64,000 nucleotides of DNA from Prado023 sp963798745 (GCA_963798745.1 CAWCUF010000001.1:186001-250000); one strand, 5' to 3'. Positions 32,487-42,178 are shown, counted from the first letter of the stretch. Notes: generated by a model not told the origin, from the letters alone. Numbers and translations are program-made.

Positions 32487-33097
32487 GATGCGTCCGCCTC
32501 CTGCGCCGTGTCGGCTCCAGCGTGCTGCGCTGCGGCGGCGGTCGCTGCCTCCCGGGCGGCCACCTGCGCCTTCTGCGCCTCGGTGGCGCCAGTGACCTCG
32601 CCGCGGTAGTAGTCACCGTCGTCGGTGCCCTCGACCATGTCGTGCGGCGGGGGCGCCATCCCGGGCAGCAGCGGCCCGAGCAGGTCGGCCTTCTCGTAGA
32701 TCAGCGACTCACGAGTGTGGTCGGCCAGCTCGTACTCGTTGGTCATGGTCAGCGCGCGGGTCGGACAGGCCTCGATGCACAGCCCGCAGAGGATGCAGCG
32801 CAGGTAGTTGATCTGGTAGACGCTGCCGTAGCGCTCGCCCGGGGAGAACCGCTCCTCCTCGGTGTTCTGCGCACCCTCCACGTAGATGGCGTCAGCCGGG
32901 CAGGCCCACGCGCACAGCTCGCAGCCGATGCACTTCTCCAGGCCGTCGGGGTGCCGGTTGAGCTGGTGGCGGCCGTGGAAGCGCGGCTTGGGCGGGAACT
33001 TGTCCTTCTCCTCCGGGTACTGCTCGGTGGCCACCTTCTTGAACATCGTCAGGAAGGTGGTCCCGAAGCCCCGGACGGGCTGGGGAAGGTCAGGCAC
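32483..33097 (-). CDS. nuoI: NADH-quinone oxidoreductase subunit I
   Basis: 204 residues. Two [4Fe-4S] motifs, CIGCELCAWACP and CILCGLCIEACP, hold clusters N6a and N6b that pass electrons from NuoG to NuoB. The membrane-anchoring N-terminus (GFGTTFLTMFKK) and the VYQINYLRC linker fit NuoI. An Ala/Glu-rich C-terminal tail follows. GTG at 33097 overlaps the nuoH end by eight bases. It is a full-length protein, unlike the short NuoI-like protein at 7764-8072. Confidence 0.96.
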   Translation of the reverse strand: MPDLPQPVRGFGTTFLTMFKKVATEQYPEEKDKFPPKPRFHGRHQLNRHPDGLEKCIGCELCAWACPADAIYVEGAQNTEEERFSPGERYGSVYQINYLRCILCGLCIEACPTRALTMTNEYELADHTRESLIYEKADLLGPLLPGMAPPPHDMVEGTDDGDYYRGEVTGATEAQKAQVAAREAATAAAAQHAGADTAQEADAS

Positions 33098-34454
33098 GGG
33101 GTGCCTCCTCGGTGTCGTCGGCGGCCGCGGTGTCCGGCGCGACCGCGCTGGGCACGGTCTGGCGGGCACGGGGGGTGTAGTCGAAGTGTTCGCCGGGCAT
33201 CGGCGGGACCGGGTGCATCCCCGGCTGGGCGCGGAACTGCGCCTCCTCGTCCACGGCGGACTCGGTGATCTCCGCGCGGGCACGCTCGCGCCGGGCCTCG
33301 ATCACGTACGAGGCGGCGAAGATCACCACCAGGGTCCCCAGCAGGATCGCCCCGACGGCCAGGCTGTTGCTGGGCAGGTCATCGCGCAGCGCGCGGAACG
33401 TGGAGACCAGCACGATCCAGGCCAGCGACGCCGGGATCAGGACCTTCCAGCCGAACGCCATGAACTGGTCGTAGCGGAACCGGGCCACCGTGCCTCGCAG
33501 CCAGATGAACATGAACAGGAATCCGCAGACCTTGACCATGAACCACAGCAGGCCCCACCAGCTCTGGTTGAACATGCCGTCGTTGATCGTCGAGATCGGC
33601 CACGGCGCCCGCCAGCCGCCCAGGAACAGGGTGGTGGCCAGCGCGGAGACGGTGACCATGTTGACGTACTCGGCCAGGAAGAACAGCGCGAACTTCAGCG
33701 ACGAGTACTCGGTGTGGAAGCCGGCGACCAGCTCGCCCTCGGCCTCGGGCAGGTCGAACGGGGCCCGGTTTGTCTCCCCGACCATGGCGGTGACGTAGAT
33801 GATGAACGAGGGCAGCAGGATGATGGCGTACCAGATCGGCTGCTGGGCCGAGACGATCTGCGAGGTCGACATCGACCCCGCGTGCAGGAACACCGCCACG
33901 AACGCCAGGCCCATCGCGATCTCGTAGGAGATCATCTGCGCCGAGGAGCGCAGCGCGCCCAGCAGCGGATAGGTCGAGCCCGAGGACCAACCGGCGAACA
34001 CGATGCCGTAGATGCCGATCGAGGCGATGGCCAGCACGTAGAGCACCGCCACCGGGAAGTCGGTGAGCTGCAACGGGGTGCGGGTGCCCAGGATCGAGAC
34101 CTCCGGGCCGAACGGGATGACCGCCAGGGCCAGGAACGCGGGTACCACCGAGATGATCGGGGCGACGAAGAACACGGCCTTGTCGGCCGCGGTGGGCATG
34201 ATGTCTTCCTTGAGGGCGAGCTTGATGCCGTCCATCAGGCCCTGCAGCACGCCGAACGGCCCGACCCGGTTCGGGCCCAGGCGCATCTGCATGCGGGCCA
34301 CCACGCGGCGCTCGCCCCAGATGGTCAGCAGCACGACCACGACCACGCCCAGGAACAGCGCGACCACCTTGAGGATCACCAGCCACCACGGGTCCACGCC
34401 GAACGGCTCGAACGACTCGGTGAGGATCACAGCGGTGTTCACCTGGGCGTTCAT
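33090..34454 (-). CDS. nuoH: NADH-quinone oxidoreductase subunit H
   Basis: 454 residues, eight to nine helices forming the quinone-entry channel. Conserved loops are visible: ERRVVARMQMRLGPNRVGPF, GLMDGIKLALKEDIMP, AGWSSGSTYPLLGALRSSAQ, MISYEIAMG and VGETNRAPFDLPEAEGELVA. The C-terminal ~75 residues form a charged cytoplasmic tail ending in Pro/Ala, longer than in E. coli. The ATG at 34454 overlaps the nuoG stop as ATGA. Confidence 0.96.
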   Translation of the reverse strand: MNAQVNTAVILTESFEPFGVDPWWLVILKVVALFLGVVVVVLLTIWGERRVVARMQMRLGPNRVGPFGVLQGLMDGIKLALKEDIMPTAADKAVFFVAPIISVVPAFLALAVIPFGPEVSILGTRTPLQLTDFPVAVLYVLAIASIGIYGIVFAGWSSGSTYPLLGALRSSAQMISYEIAMGLAFVAVFLHAGSMSTSQIVSAQQPIWYAIILLPSFIIYVTAMVGETNRAPFDLPEAEGELVAGFHTEYSSLKFALFFLAEYVNMVTVSALATTLFLGGWRAPWPISTINDGMFNQSWWGLLWFMVKVCGFLFMFIWLRGTVARFRYDQFMAFGWKVLIPASLAWIVLVSTFRALRDDLPSNSLAVGAILLGTLVVIFAASYVIEARRERARAEITESAVDEEAQFRAQPGMHPVPPMPGEHFDYTPRARQTVPSAVAPDTAAADDTEEAPRA

Positions 34455-36946
34455 CGGGCACCTCCTGCTCGGATCGCCACGACTGCCCCGGGACCGACCC
34501 GCAGCGTCGCGTTGAGCGCACTGGCACTCGAGTTGCCGGGCAGCCAGACCACGTCGTCGACCATCTCGGTGATCGCCAGGGGCAGGGTGATCGACCCGTG
34601 CGCACTGGCCACGGTCACCGGCGCGCCGTCGACGAGGTCGTACTCGGCAGCGGTGGCCGCCGACACCCGCGCCAGCGACGGACGTGCGGTACCGGCCAGG
34701 GCGGGCTCGCCGCGCTGGAGCAACCCCTCGTCGAGCAGGTGCCGCCAGCTCGCGAGCAGGACCTGCCCGGGCCGCAGGCTGGGCGGCGCAGCGCCCGGTT
34801 CCGGCACGGTGGTCGGGCGCGGTCCCGCCCAGCGCCCCAACCCGGCCAGCTCGGCGCGCAGCGCACCGACCTCGATCGTGGGCTGCGGGCGTCCCAGGGC
34901 CTGAGCCAGCAGGCCCAGCGCACGGGCGTCGGTGATGCTCGTGGACTCCCGCATCACCGTGCCGAACGGGCGGGCGCGGCCCTCCCAGTCCAGCATCGTC
35001 CCGGACTTCTCGGTGATGACTCCCACCGGCAGCACGACATCGGCCAGGGCGGTGACCTCGGTGGCCCGGGTCTCCAGGGCCACCACGAACGGGGCCTGCG
35101 CCAGGGCCGTGGCGAAGGCGTGCGGATCGGGGGTGTCGGCGGCCTCGACACCGGCCAGGATGATCGCGCCGACCTGCGGCTCGGGAGCCGCTTCGTCGGC
35201 GTCGGCCGCCGCGGCGCCCGCAGCGGCGTCGGCGGCCACTGCGGCCACCACGCCGGCCAGGTCCAGGCCGGGCTCGGTGGGCAGGTCGGTCGGCTCGATG
35301 CCCCAAGCAGCGGCCACCTGGGCGCGGGCGTCCGGGTCGGCCAGCGGCCGGCCCCAGGGAAGCAGCCCGGGCAGGGCGCCGGACTCCAGGGCGCCCCGGT
35401 CACCGGCGCGGCGCGGGACCCAGGCCAGCGCGGCGCCCGTGCGTTCGGCCAGGTCGACCACGGCGCTCAGCGCACCGGGCGACTCTGCGGCCCGCTCACC
35501 GACCAGGATCACCGAACCGGGCGTGGCCAGGGCCTGCGCAGCCTGTCCCTCGCCACTGGCCAGGCCGGTCAGCACCGCGGCCTCCTGGCCGGGGACGGCG
35601 CCGAGCACGTGGGCGTTGAGCTTGGCCGCACCGGGGGACGCGTAGGGGGCCACGCTGATCACCTGGGTGCCGCGCGCCTGGGTGGCTGCGCGCAGTCGCA
35701 GGAAGATGATCGGCGACTCCTCCTCTGGCTCGAGACCGACCAGCAGCACGGTCGGCGCCGCGTCGAGGTCCGCGTAGGTCACCGACAGGCCCGAGCCGGC
35801 CACGACCGAGCGCAGGAAGTCGGCCTCGGCCGCGCTCGAGCGCCGGATCCGGAAGTCGATCGAGTCGGTGCCCAGCACCGCGCGGGCGAACCGGGCGTAG
35901 GCGTAGGAGTCCTCGAGGGTGAGCTTGCCGCCGAGCAGCACCGCGGTGCGCCGCCCGGACTGCGCCAGGGCCTGCGCCGCGCGGCGGACCGCCTGCGGCC
36001 AGGAGGCTTCGGCCAGCTCGCCGTCGACGCGCATCATCGGCGTGTCGATCCGGTCGGTGCTCAAGTACGGGAACGCGAAGCGGCCCTTGTCGCAGTTCCA
36101 CTCGGAGTTCACGGCCGGGTCGTCCCAGGCCAAGCGGCGCATGACCGTGGAGCGCCGGGTGTCGGTGCGCAGGGCGCAGCCGCTGGCACAGTGCTCGCAG
36201 ACGGTCGGGGTGGAGACGAGGTCGAACGGACGCGCCCGGAACCGGTAGGCGGCACTGGTCAGCGCACCGACCGGGCAGATCTGCACGGTGTTGCCCGAGA
36301 AGTAGGAGTTGAACGGCGTGTCGGGCGCGATGCCGACGATCTGCTTGCCGCCGCGCTGCTGCAACGTGATGAACGGGTCACCGGCGACCTGGTCGGCGAA
36401 CCGGGTGCAGCGGGCGCAGGACACGCAGCGCTCCCGGTCGATCAGGATCTGGGTCGACAGCGCCACCGGCTTGGGGAACGTCCGCTTGGGCAGCGTGAAC
36501 CGGGACTCGCCGGGCCCGTGGCTCATGGCCTGGTTCTGCAGCGGGCACTCGCCGCCCTTGTCGCAGACCGGGCAGTCCAGCGGATGGTTGATGAGCAGGA
36601 ACTCCAGCACGCCGCGCTGGGCGATGGCTGCCATCACCGAGGTGCCGGCGGTGCGGACCTTCATGCCGTCGGCGACCGGGATCGCGCATGCCGGCTGCGG
36701 CTTGGGCTGGCCCTCGATCTCGATCAGGCAGGCCCGGCAGGCCGCGACCGGCTCGAGCAGCGGATGGTCGCAGAACCGCGGGATCTCCACGCCGACCTGC
36801 TCGGCCGCACGGATGATCAGGGTGCCCTTGGGCACCAGGACGTCGATGCCGTCGATGGCGACACTGACCTGCTCGCTCGGCGGCGGGGGGGCGGGGACAC
36901 CCGGGATCGGGGTGCCGGGGGCGGGTGGGGGCGTGGTCACGGTCAT
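34451..36946 (-). CDS. nuoG: NADH-quinone oxidoreductase subunit G
   Basis: 831 residues. The N-terminal [2Fe-2S] domain shows RFCDHPLLEPVAACRACLIE; then HPLDCPVCDKGGECPLQ, the His/Cys-ligated [4Fe-4S] region ERCVSCARCTRFADQ, and CEHCASGCALRTDTR, followed by a molybdopterin-oxidoreductase-like domain without cofactor. It carries electrons from NuoEF to NuoI. CxxC, CxxxC and a later Cys (NSEWNCDKGRF) suit the extra N7-type cluster found in some bacteria. An alanine-rich insert lies near residues 570-590. The ATG at 36946 overlaps the nuoF stop as ATGA. Confidence 0.95.
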   Translation of the reverse strand: MTVTTPPPAPGTPIPGVPAPPPPSEQVSVAIDGIDVLVPKGTLIIRAAEQVGVEIPRFCDHPLLEPVAACRACLIEIEGQPKPQPACAIPVADGMKVRTAGTSVMAAIAQRGVLEFLLINHPLDCPVCDKGGECPLQNQAMSHGPGESRFTLPKRTFPKPVALSTQILIDRERCVSCARCTRFADQVAGDPFITLQQRGGKQIVGIAPDTPFNSYFSGNTVQICPVGALTSAAYRFRARPFDLVSTPTVCEHCASGCALRTDTRRSTVMRRLAWDDPAVNSEWNCDKGRFAFPYLSTDRIDTPMMRVDGELAEASWPQAVRRAAQALAQSGRRTAVLLGGKLTLEDSYAYARFARAVLGTDSIDFRIRRSSAAEADFLRSVVAGSGLSVTYADLDAAPTVLLVGLEPEEESPIIFLRLRAATQARGTQVISVAPYASPGAAKLNAHVLGAVPGQEAAVLTGLASGEGQAAQALATPGSVILVGERAAESPGALSAVVDLAERTGAALAWVPRRAGDRGALESGALPGLLPWGRPLADPDARAQVAAAWGIEPTDLPTEPGLDLAGVVAAVAADAAAGAAAADADEAAPEPQVGAIILAGVEAADTPDPHAFATALAQAPFVVALETRATEVTALADVVLPVGVITEKSGTMLDWEGRARPFGTVMRESTSITDARALGLLAQALGRPQPTIEVGALRAELAGLGRWAGPRPTTVPEPGAAPPSLRPGQVLLASWRHLLDEGLLQRGEPALAGTARPSLARVSAATAAEYDLVDGAPVTVASAHGSITLPLAITEMVDDVVWLPGNSSASALNATLRVGPGAVVAIRAGGAR

Positions 36947-38247
36947 CGGGTTGCTCCCGCGGCGAAGGCGGTGGCGGCGACGGGGTCGAAGGCCGCATCG
37001 GCCGCCGTGTGGGTCCCGGTGAGGAACTCCTCGGGGAAGTGCTTGAGTGCGGCGGGGAACGGTGTGGCGGCCGCGTCGCCCAGGGCGCAGAAGGAGCGAC
37101 CCAGGATCTGGCCGCACACCTCCTCGAGCATCGCCAGGTCGGGCTCGCTGCCGTGGCCGGCCTCGAAGCGTTCCAGGGTGCCGGCGATCCAGCCGGAGCC
37201 CTCCCGGCAGGGGGTGCACTTGCCGCACGACTCGTGGGCGTAGAACTCCGCCCAGCGGGTGATGACCCGCACCACCGAGACGGTGTCGTCGAAGAGCATC
37301 GGGGTCGCGGTTCCGAGCATGGTGCCCGCGCCGGCCATGTCCTCGTAGGTCAGCGGCAGGTCCAGGTGTTCGGCGGTGAGCATCGGCACGCTCGATCCGC
37401 CGGGCAGCCAGAACTTCGGCTCGCCGCCGTTGCGCATGCCACCGGCGTAGTCGAGCAGCTGGCGCATCGTGGTGCCCAGGGCCACCTCGTAGATGCCCGG
37501 GTTGCGCACATGCCCCGAGACCGCCATCAGCTTGAAGCCCGGGGACTTCTCGGTGCCCCACTGGGTCAGCCAGTCGGCACCGTTGCGCACGATGTAGGGC
37601 ACGTTGGCAATGGTCTCGACGTTGTTGACCACCGTCGGCGAGGCGTACAGGCCGGCGACGGCCGGGAACGGCGGCTTGAGTCGCGGCTGGCCGCGCCGGC
37701 CCTCCAGTGAGTCGAGCAGCGCGGTCTCCTCACCGCAGATGTAGGCCCCTGCCCCGGAGTGCACGATCAGGTCCAGGTCGAAGCCGGAGCCCTGGATGTT
37801 GGTGCCGAGGAACCCGGCGGCGTAGGCCTCGCGGACCGCGGCCCGCAGCCGGCGCTGCACGTGCGGGACCTCGCCGCGGATGTAGATGAACGCGTGGTTG
37901 GCCCGGATCGCGTACGAGGTCAGGATGCAGCCCTCGACCAGCGCGTGCGGGTTGGCCAGCATGAGCGGGATGTCCTTGCAGGCGCCGGGCTCGGACTCGT
38001 CGGCGTTGACCACCAGGTAGTGCGGCTTCCCGTCGCCCTGGGGGACGAAGCCCCACTTCATGCCGGTCGGGAAGCCCGCGCCGCCACGCCCGCGCAGGCC
38101 GGAGTCCTTGACGAGCGCGATCAGCGCGTCGGGGCCCAGCTCGAAGGCCTTGGCGACCTGCTCGTAGCCACCGTGCCGGCGGTAGGCGCCGATCGTGTAG
38201 GAGTCCGCCTCGTCCCAGTGGGCGGTCAGGACCGGGGTGAGCGTCAT
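36943..38247 (-). CDS. nuoF: NADH-quinone oxidoreductase subunit F
   Basis: 434 residues, the NADH-oxidising flavoprotein. FMN and NADH motifs are GLRGRGGAGFPTGMKWGF and NADESEPGACKD; ICGEETALLDSLEGRRGQPR follows, and the N3 cluster ligands are in HESCGKCTPCREGSGW with a later Cys in GRSFCALGDAA. The ATG at 38247 lies 2 bp past the nuoE stop. Confidence 0.96.
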   Translation of the reverse strand: MTLTPVLTAHWDEADSYTIGAYRRHGGYEQVAKAFELGPDALIALVKDSGLRGRGGAGFPTGMKWGFVPQGDGKPHYLVVNADESEPGACKDIPLMLANPHALVEGCILTSYAIRANHAFIYIRGEVPHVQRRLRAAVREAYAAGFLGTNIQGSGFDLDLIVHSGAGAYICGEETALLDSLEGRRGQPRLKPPFPAVAGLYASPTVVNNVETIANVPYIVRNGADWLTQWGTEKSPGFKLMAVSGHVRNPGIYEVALGTTMRQLLDYAGGMRNGGEPKFWLPGGSSVPMLTAEHLDLPLTYEDMAGAGTMLGTATPMLFDDTVSVVRVITRWAEFYAHESCGKCTPCREGSGWIAGTLERFEAGHGSEPDLAMLEEVCGQILGRSFCALGDAAATPFPAALKHFPEEFLTGTHTAADAAFDPVAATAFAAGATR

Positions 38248-38249
38248 GG

Positions 38250-38900
38250 TCAGCGCCCCCCGTCTGCAGGGCCCACGCCGCGTTCGGCGGCGGCGCGCAG
38301 GTTGGCCAGCATCAACTCGTCTGCGGCGGCGCCGTCGCCGGTCAGGCCGTCGTCGTCGATGCCCGAGATGGTCCGGGAGGCGGCCCTGAAGCCGCGCACG
38401 ACCGGACCGCGAGTGCTCACGACCTCCTCGCCGGCCTCCAACTGGTCGAGCACCGCGATGGCATCGTCCGGGGTCATCCGGTCGAAGAACTCCCAGTCCA
38501 CGGTCATCACCGGGGCGTGCGTGCAGGCGGCCTGGCACTCGATGCGCTCCAGGTCGAACGTGCCGCTGGCGCTGATCTCGTCGTGACGGGCGCCGGCGTG
38601 CGTGCTGACCGCGTCCCAGAGGGCGTCGCCGCCGAGGACCGCGCACATCGTGTTGGTGCAGACCCCGATGTGGTGCTTGCCGGCCGGGCGGCGCTTGTAC
38701 ATCGTGTAGAACGTCGAGACCGCGGCCACCTCGGCGGTGCTCAGGCCCACCGTGGCCGCGCAGGCCGCGATGCCCTCCGGGCTGACGTAGCCCTCCTCCG
38801 ACTGCACCAGGTGCAGCATCGGCAGCAGCGCCGAGCGCGCCTGCGGGTAGCGTCCGGCGAGCTCGGCGAGCTCTGCGCGGGTGGTCTCGGAGATGGACAT
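38250..38900 (-). CDS. nuoE: NADH-quinone oxidoreductase subunit E
   Basis: 216 residues with a thioredoxin-like [2Fe-2S] fold (cluster N1a). The four cysteines are in GVCTNTMCAVLGG and ECQAACTHAPVM, after VSTFYTMYKRRPAGKH. It partners NuoF. The ATG at 38900 overlaps the nuoD stop by one base (TGATG). A 45-residue tail after the conserved part is of low complexity. Confidence 0.95.
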   Translation of the reverse strand: MSISETTRAELAELAGRYPQARSALLPMLHLVQSEEGYVSPEGIAACAATVGLSTAEVAAVSTFYTMYKRRPAGKHHIGVCTNTMCAVLGGDALWDAVSTHAGARHDEISASGTFDLERIECQAACTHAPVMTVDWEFFDRMTPDDAIAVLDQLEAGEEVVSTRGPVVRGFRAASRTISGIDDDGLTGDGAAADELMLANLRAAAERGVGPADGGR

Positions 38901-40321
38901 CAGCGATCCACGCCTCCCATCACGGGGTCGATGCTGGCCACGGCGGCGACCACGTCGGCGACCATGCCGCCCTCGCACATCGTGGCCACGGACTGCAGGT
39001 TGTTGAAGCTGGGGTCGCGGAAGTGCACCCGGTAGGGCCGGGTGCCACCGTGCGAGACGACGTGGATCCCGAGCTCACCACGAGGCGCCTCGATGACCTG
39101 GTAGGCCTGCCCGACAGGCACGGCGAATCCCTCGGTGACCAGCTTGAAGTGGTGGATCAGGGCCTCCATCGAGGTGCCCATGATCGCCCGGATGTGCTCC
39201 AGGGAGTTGCCCATCCCGTCGCTGCCGATCGCCAGTTGCGCGGGCCAGGCGATCTTCGGGTCATCGACCATGACCGGGCCCGGCTGGAGCAGGTCCAGGG
39301 CCTGCTCGACGATGTTCAGGCTCTGCTGCATCTCGGCCAGCCGGATCAGGAAGCGGCCGTAGGCATCCGAGCTGGTCTGGGTCGGCACCTCGAACTCATA
39401 GCGCTCGTAGCCGCAGTACGGCGCCTCCTTGCGCAGGTCCCACGGGTAACCGGTGGCGCGCAGGATCGGGCCGGTGATGCCCAGCGCCATGCAGCCGGTG
39501 AGGTCCAGGTAGCCGATCCCCGACGTGCGACCCATCCAGATCGTGTTGTCGACCAGCAGGTTGGCGGTGTCCTTGAACCGGTGGCGCAGCAGGTCGATGG
39601 TCTCCTGGATGCGGACCTTCATGTCCTGGCCCTTGTCATCGGTGGCCGGCATGTCCTGGGCCAGGCCGCCGGGCCGGATGAATGCGTGGTTCATCCGCAG
39701 GCCGCTGATCAGCTCGAAGAGGTCGAGCACGAGCTCGCGCTCGCGGAAGCCGAAGGTCATGGCGGTCAGCGCGCCGAGCTCCATGCCGCCGGTGGCCAGG
39801 CAGACCAGGTGCGAGCCGACCCGGTTGAGCTCCATCAGGATCACGCGGATCACGGTGGCGCGGTCCGGGATGTCGTCGGTGATGCCGAGCAGCTTCTCCA
39901 CGGCCAGGCAGTAGCCGGCCTCGTTGAAGAAGCTGGCCAGGTAGTCCATGCGCGTGACGAACGTGGTGCCCTGGGTCCAGTTGCGGAACTCCAGGTTCTT
40001 CTCGATGCCGGTGTGCAGGTAGCCGATGCCACAGCGGGCGCCTTCGACGTTCTCGCCGTCGAGTTCGAGGATCAGGCGCAGCACGCCGTGCGTGGAGGGG
40101 TGCTGGGGGCCCATGTTGACCACGATGCGCTCGTTGACGGCATCGGGGTCCAGGGTGATCGTGTCCCAGTCGCCACCGGTGACGGTGAAGACCCGGCCCT
40201 CGGTGGAGTCGTAGCCCGGCGCTGCGTCGGGCGCGCCGGGGTCGGCGGGTGCGCCGGGTGTCCCCGGGTCGGCGGTGGCCGTTGGCTCGAAGTCCTCGCC
40301 GGACTCATACGTGGTGCTCAT
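38900..40321 (-). CDS. nuoD: NADH-quinone oxidoreductase subunit D
   Basis: 473 residues, the 49-kDa quinone-binding subunit. It shows NMGPQHPSTHGVLRLILELD, GYLHTGIEKNLEFRNW, DYLASFFNEAGYCLAVEKL, NRVGSHLVCLATGGMELGA and a C-terminal GELGIHVVSHGGTRPYR with DIDPVMGG-type ending (SIDPVMGGVDR). The first ~50 residues are a Pro/Ala/Gly-rich extension. The ATG overlaps the nuoC stop (TGATG). This is the only NuoD-like gene in the window, which matters for the orphan NuoB/C/I-like set. Confidence 0.96.
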   Translation of the reverse strand: MSTTYESGEDFEPTATADPGTPGAPADPGAPDAAPGYDSTEGRVFTVTGGDWDTITLDPDAVNERIVVNMGPQHPSTHGVLRLILELDGENVEGARCGIGYLHTGIEKNLEFRNWTQGTTFVTRMDYLASFFNEAGYCLAVEKLLGITDDIPDRATVIRVILMELNRVGSHLVCLATGGMELGALTAMTFGFRERELVLDLFELISGLRMNHAFIRPGGLAQDMPATDDKGQDMKVRIQETIDLLRHRFKDTANLLVDNTIWMGRTSGIGYLDLTGCMALGITGPILRATGYPWDLRKEAPYCGYERYEFEVPTQTSSDAYGRFLIRLAEMQQSLNIVEQALDLLQPGPVMVDDPKIAWPAQLAIGSDGMGNSLEHIRAIMGTSMEALIHHFKLVTEGFAVPVGQAYQVIEAPRGELGIHVVSHGGTRPYRVHFRDPSFNNLQSVATMCEGGMVADVVAAVASIDPVMGGVDR

Positions 40322-41052
40322 CAGTTGTACGACCTCCGCTGGTCGGGCGGTGGCGTCGTGGCGCCCTTGTACTCCACCGGGATCCCGCCGAGCGGGTAGT
40401 CCTTGCGCTGCGGGTGGCCCGGCCAGTCGTCGGGCATCAGGATCCGGGTCAGCGCGGGATGGCCGTCGAAGACGATGCCGAACATGTCCCAGGTCTCGCG
40501 CTCGTGCCAGTCCGCCGAGGGCCACACGGAGGTGACCGAGGGGATGTGCGGGTCGCCGTCGGGACAGCTGACCTCCAGGCGTAGCCGACGCCGGTGGGTC
40601 ATCGACAGCAGGTGCAGCACCGCGTGCAGCTCGCGCCCGGTGTCGGCGGGGTAGTGCACGCCGGAGACCGAATGGCACATCTCGTAGCGCAGGCCCGGCT
40701 CGTCGCGCAGTTCGCGGGCCACGGCCAGCAGGTGCTCGCGGGCGATGTAGAGGGTGAGCTCGCCACGGTCGACGACGACCTTCTCGATGGCCGACTCCGC
40801 GGCCACGCCGGCATCGGCCAGGGCCAGCTCGAGCTCGTCGGCGACGGCGTCGAAGTCGCCGCCGTAGGGGCGCGGGCTGGCGCCGGGCATCTCGATCGGG
40901 CGGACCAGGCCGCCGAAGCCGCTGGTGTCCCCGGAGCCCGACGTACCGAAGGCGCCCTCGCGGACGCCCACCGTGTCGACCACAGCATCGTCGACCGGGC
41001 TCAGGCCCAGGTCGACGGCACCGACCGGGACGACCGATCCCTGCTCGCTCAT
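40321..41052 (-). CDS. nuoC: NADH-quinone oxidoreductase subunit C
   Basis: 243 residues. The 30-kDa-subunit signature is clear near the C-terminus: DWHERETWDMFGIVFDGHP then LTRILMPDDWPGHPQRKDYP. The first ~65 residues are a Gly/Val-rich extension common in actinobacterial NuoC. The ATG overlaps the nuoB stop as ATGA. Confidence 0.95.
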   Translation of the reverse strand: MSEQGSVVPVGAVDLGLSPVDDAVVDTVGVREGAFGTSGSGDTSGFGGLVRPIEMPGASPRPYGGDFDAVADELELALADAGVAAESAIEKVVVDRGELTLYIAREHLLAVARELRDEPGLRYEMCHSVSGVHYPADTGRELHAVLHLLSMTHRRRLRLEVSCPDGDPHIPSVTSVWPSADWHERETWDMFGIVFDGHPALTRILMPDDWPGHPQRKDYPLGGIPVEYKGATTPPPDQRRSYN

Positions 41053-41603
41053 CGCAGCAGACCCTTCATCTCGATGGTCGGTGCGGCGGTCAGCGCCTGG
41101 GACTCGAGCGTCTCGATCTCCGCGGCGCGGTGCGCACCGAGCTTGGTGTTCATCACCTGGTCGTGCAGCTTGAGGATCGCGTCCTGGAGCATCTCCGGGC
41201 GCGGCGGGCAGCCGGGCAGGTAGATGTCCACGGGCACGATGTGGTCCACGCCCTGCACGATCGCGTAGTTGTTGAACATGCCGCCGCTGGAGGCGCAGAC
41301 CCCCATCGCGATGACCCACTTGGGCCCGGGCATCTGGTCATAGACCTGACGCAGCACGGGGGCCATCTTCTGGCTGACCCGACCGGCCACGATCATCACG
41401 TCGGCCTGGCGCGGCGAGGCGCGGAACACCTCCATACCGAAGCGGGCGAGGTCGTAGCGGGGGGCGCCGGAGGCCATCATCTCGATGGCGCAGCAGGCCA
41501 GTCCGAAGGTCGCCGGCCACATCGAGCTCTTGCGCGAGTAGCCGGCCAGCTTCTCGACGCTGGTCAGCAGGATGCCTGCCGGCAGTTGCTCCTCGAGTCC
41601 CAT
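41049..41603 (-). CDS. nuoB: NADH-quinone oxidoreductase subunit B
   Basis: 184 residues, holds the N2 [4Fe-4S] cluster next to the quinone. Ligands are in FGLACCAIEMMA, GVCASSGGMFNNY and YLPGCPPRPEM. MWPATFGLACC and RASPRQADVMIVAGRVSQKM are near-invariant family stretches. The ATG at 41603 begins one base after the nuoA stop. Confidence 0.97.
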   Translation of the reverse strand: MGLEEQLPAGILLTSVEKLAGYSRKSSMWPATFGLACCAIEMMASGAPRYDLARFGMEVFRASPRQADVMIVAGRVSQKMAPVLRQVYDQMPGPKWVIAMGVCASSGGMFNNYAIVQGVDHIVPVDIYLPGCPPRPEMLQDAILKLHDQVMNTKLGAHRAAEIETLESQALTAAPTIEMKGLLR

Positions 41604-41604
41604 G

Positions 41605-41964
41605 TCAGTCCCACTCCAGTCCGTCGCGGCGCCACACGTACAGGTAGGCGACCATCAGGGTCGCGATGAACAGCAGCATCTCCACCAGACCGAAGATGCC
41701 GAGCTGGTCGAAGGTCACGGCCCACGGGTAGAGGAACACGATCTCGATGTCGAAGATGATGAACATCATGGCGGTCAGGTAGTACTTGATCGGGAACTTC
41801 CCGCCGCCGATCGGCTGCGGGGTCGGCTGGATCCCGCACTCGTAGGCGTCCAGCCGGGCGCGGTTGTAGCGCTTGGGACCGGTGATGCCGGCCACCGTGA
41901 CTGAGAAGATGGCGAACGCGAAGGCCAGCAGCCCAAGGATCAGGATCGGGGTGTAGACGTTCAC
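41605..41964 (-). CDS. nuoA: NADH-quinone oxidoreductase subunit A
   Basis: 119 residues, three helices, first gene of the 14-gene operon. Conserved loop: LDAYECGIQP with the reactive cysteine, then KFPIKYYLTAMMFIIFDIE and VFLYPWAV. Mycobacterial NuoA starts MNVYIPIL, which aligns with a GTG here at 41964 (NVYTPIL). An ATG at 41979 is the alternative but has GAAAGG only two bases away. The promoter probably lies within the 200 bp upstream. Confidence 0.93.
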   Translation of the reverse strand: MNVYTPILILGLLAFAFAIFSVTVAGITGPKRYNRARLDAYECGIQPTPQPIGGGKFPIKYYLTAMMFIIFDIEIVFLYPWAVTFDQLGIFGLVEMLLFIATLMVAYLYVWRRDGLEWD

Positions 41965-42019
41965 GGCACCGACAACCATCCTTTCGCCACCGGGCGTCGC
42001 ATTGGGCCCGGCCGAGCAC

Positions 42020-42025
42020 ATCCTA
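42020..42025 (-). promoter_or_regulatory. Possible -10 box of the nuo operon
   Basis: TAGGAT on the minus strand lies about 55 bases before the nuoA start. No convincing -35 box is present at 17-18 bases. It is the best candidate in the 214-bp gap upstream of nuoA, which also holds a small tandem duplication of GCCGGCACGTCCC (42128-42140 and 42142-42154) and nothing else I can assign. Confidence 0.3.
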
Positions 42026-42178
42026 TGCACGCTTGGACGACGGGACGCGACGACCGACCCGGGACGGTTGACGGTTCCAGCATCGATGTGACGCAGGCCA
42101 CGCAGGCGCCGCGGCGAATCACTTCGGGCCGGCACGTCCCTGCCGGCACGTCCCCGGCGGTGCGGCCTCCGGTTTGCC

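Noticed and set aside
32886..37243. Long plus-strand frames opposite nuoG, nuoH and nuoI
   Set aside because: Shadow frames of conserved minus-strand genes; no domain, no ribosome-binding site.
42128..42154. Tandem GCCGGCACGTCCC duplication as a possible CRISPR or attachment site
   Set aside because: Only two adjacent copies without spacers, no cas genes and no integrase; a simple local duplication.
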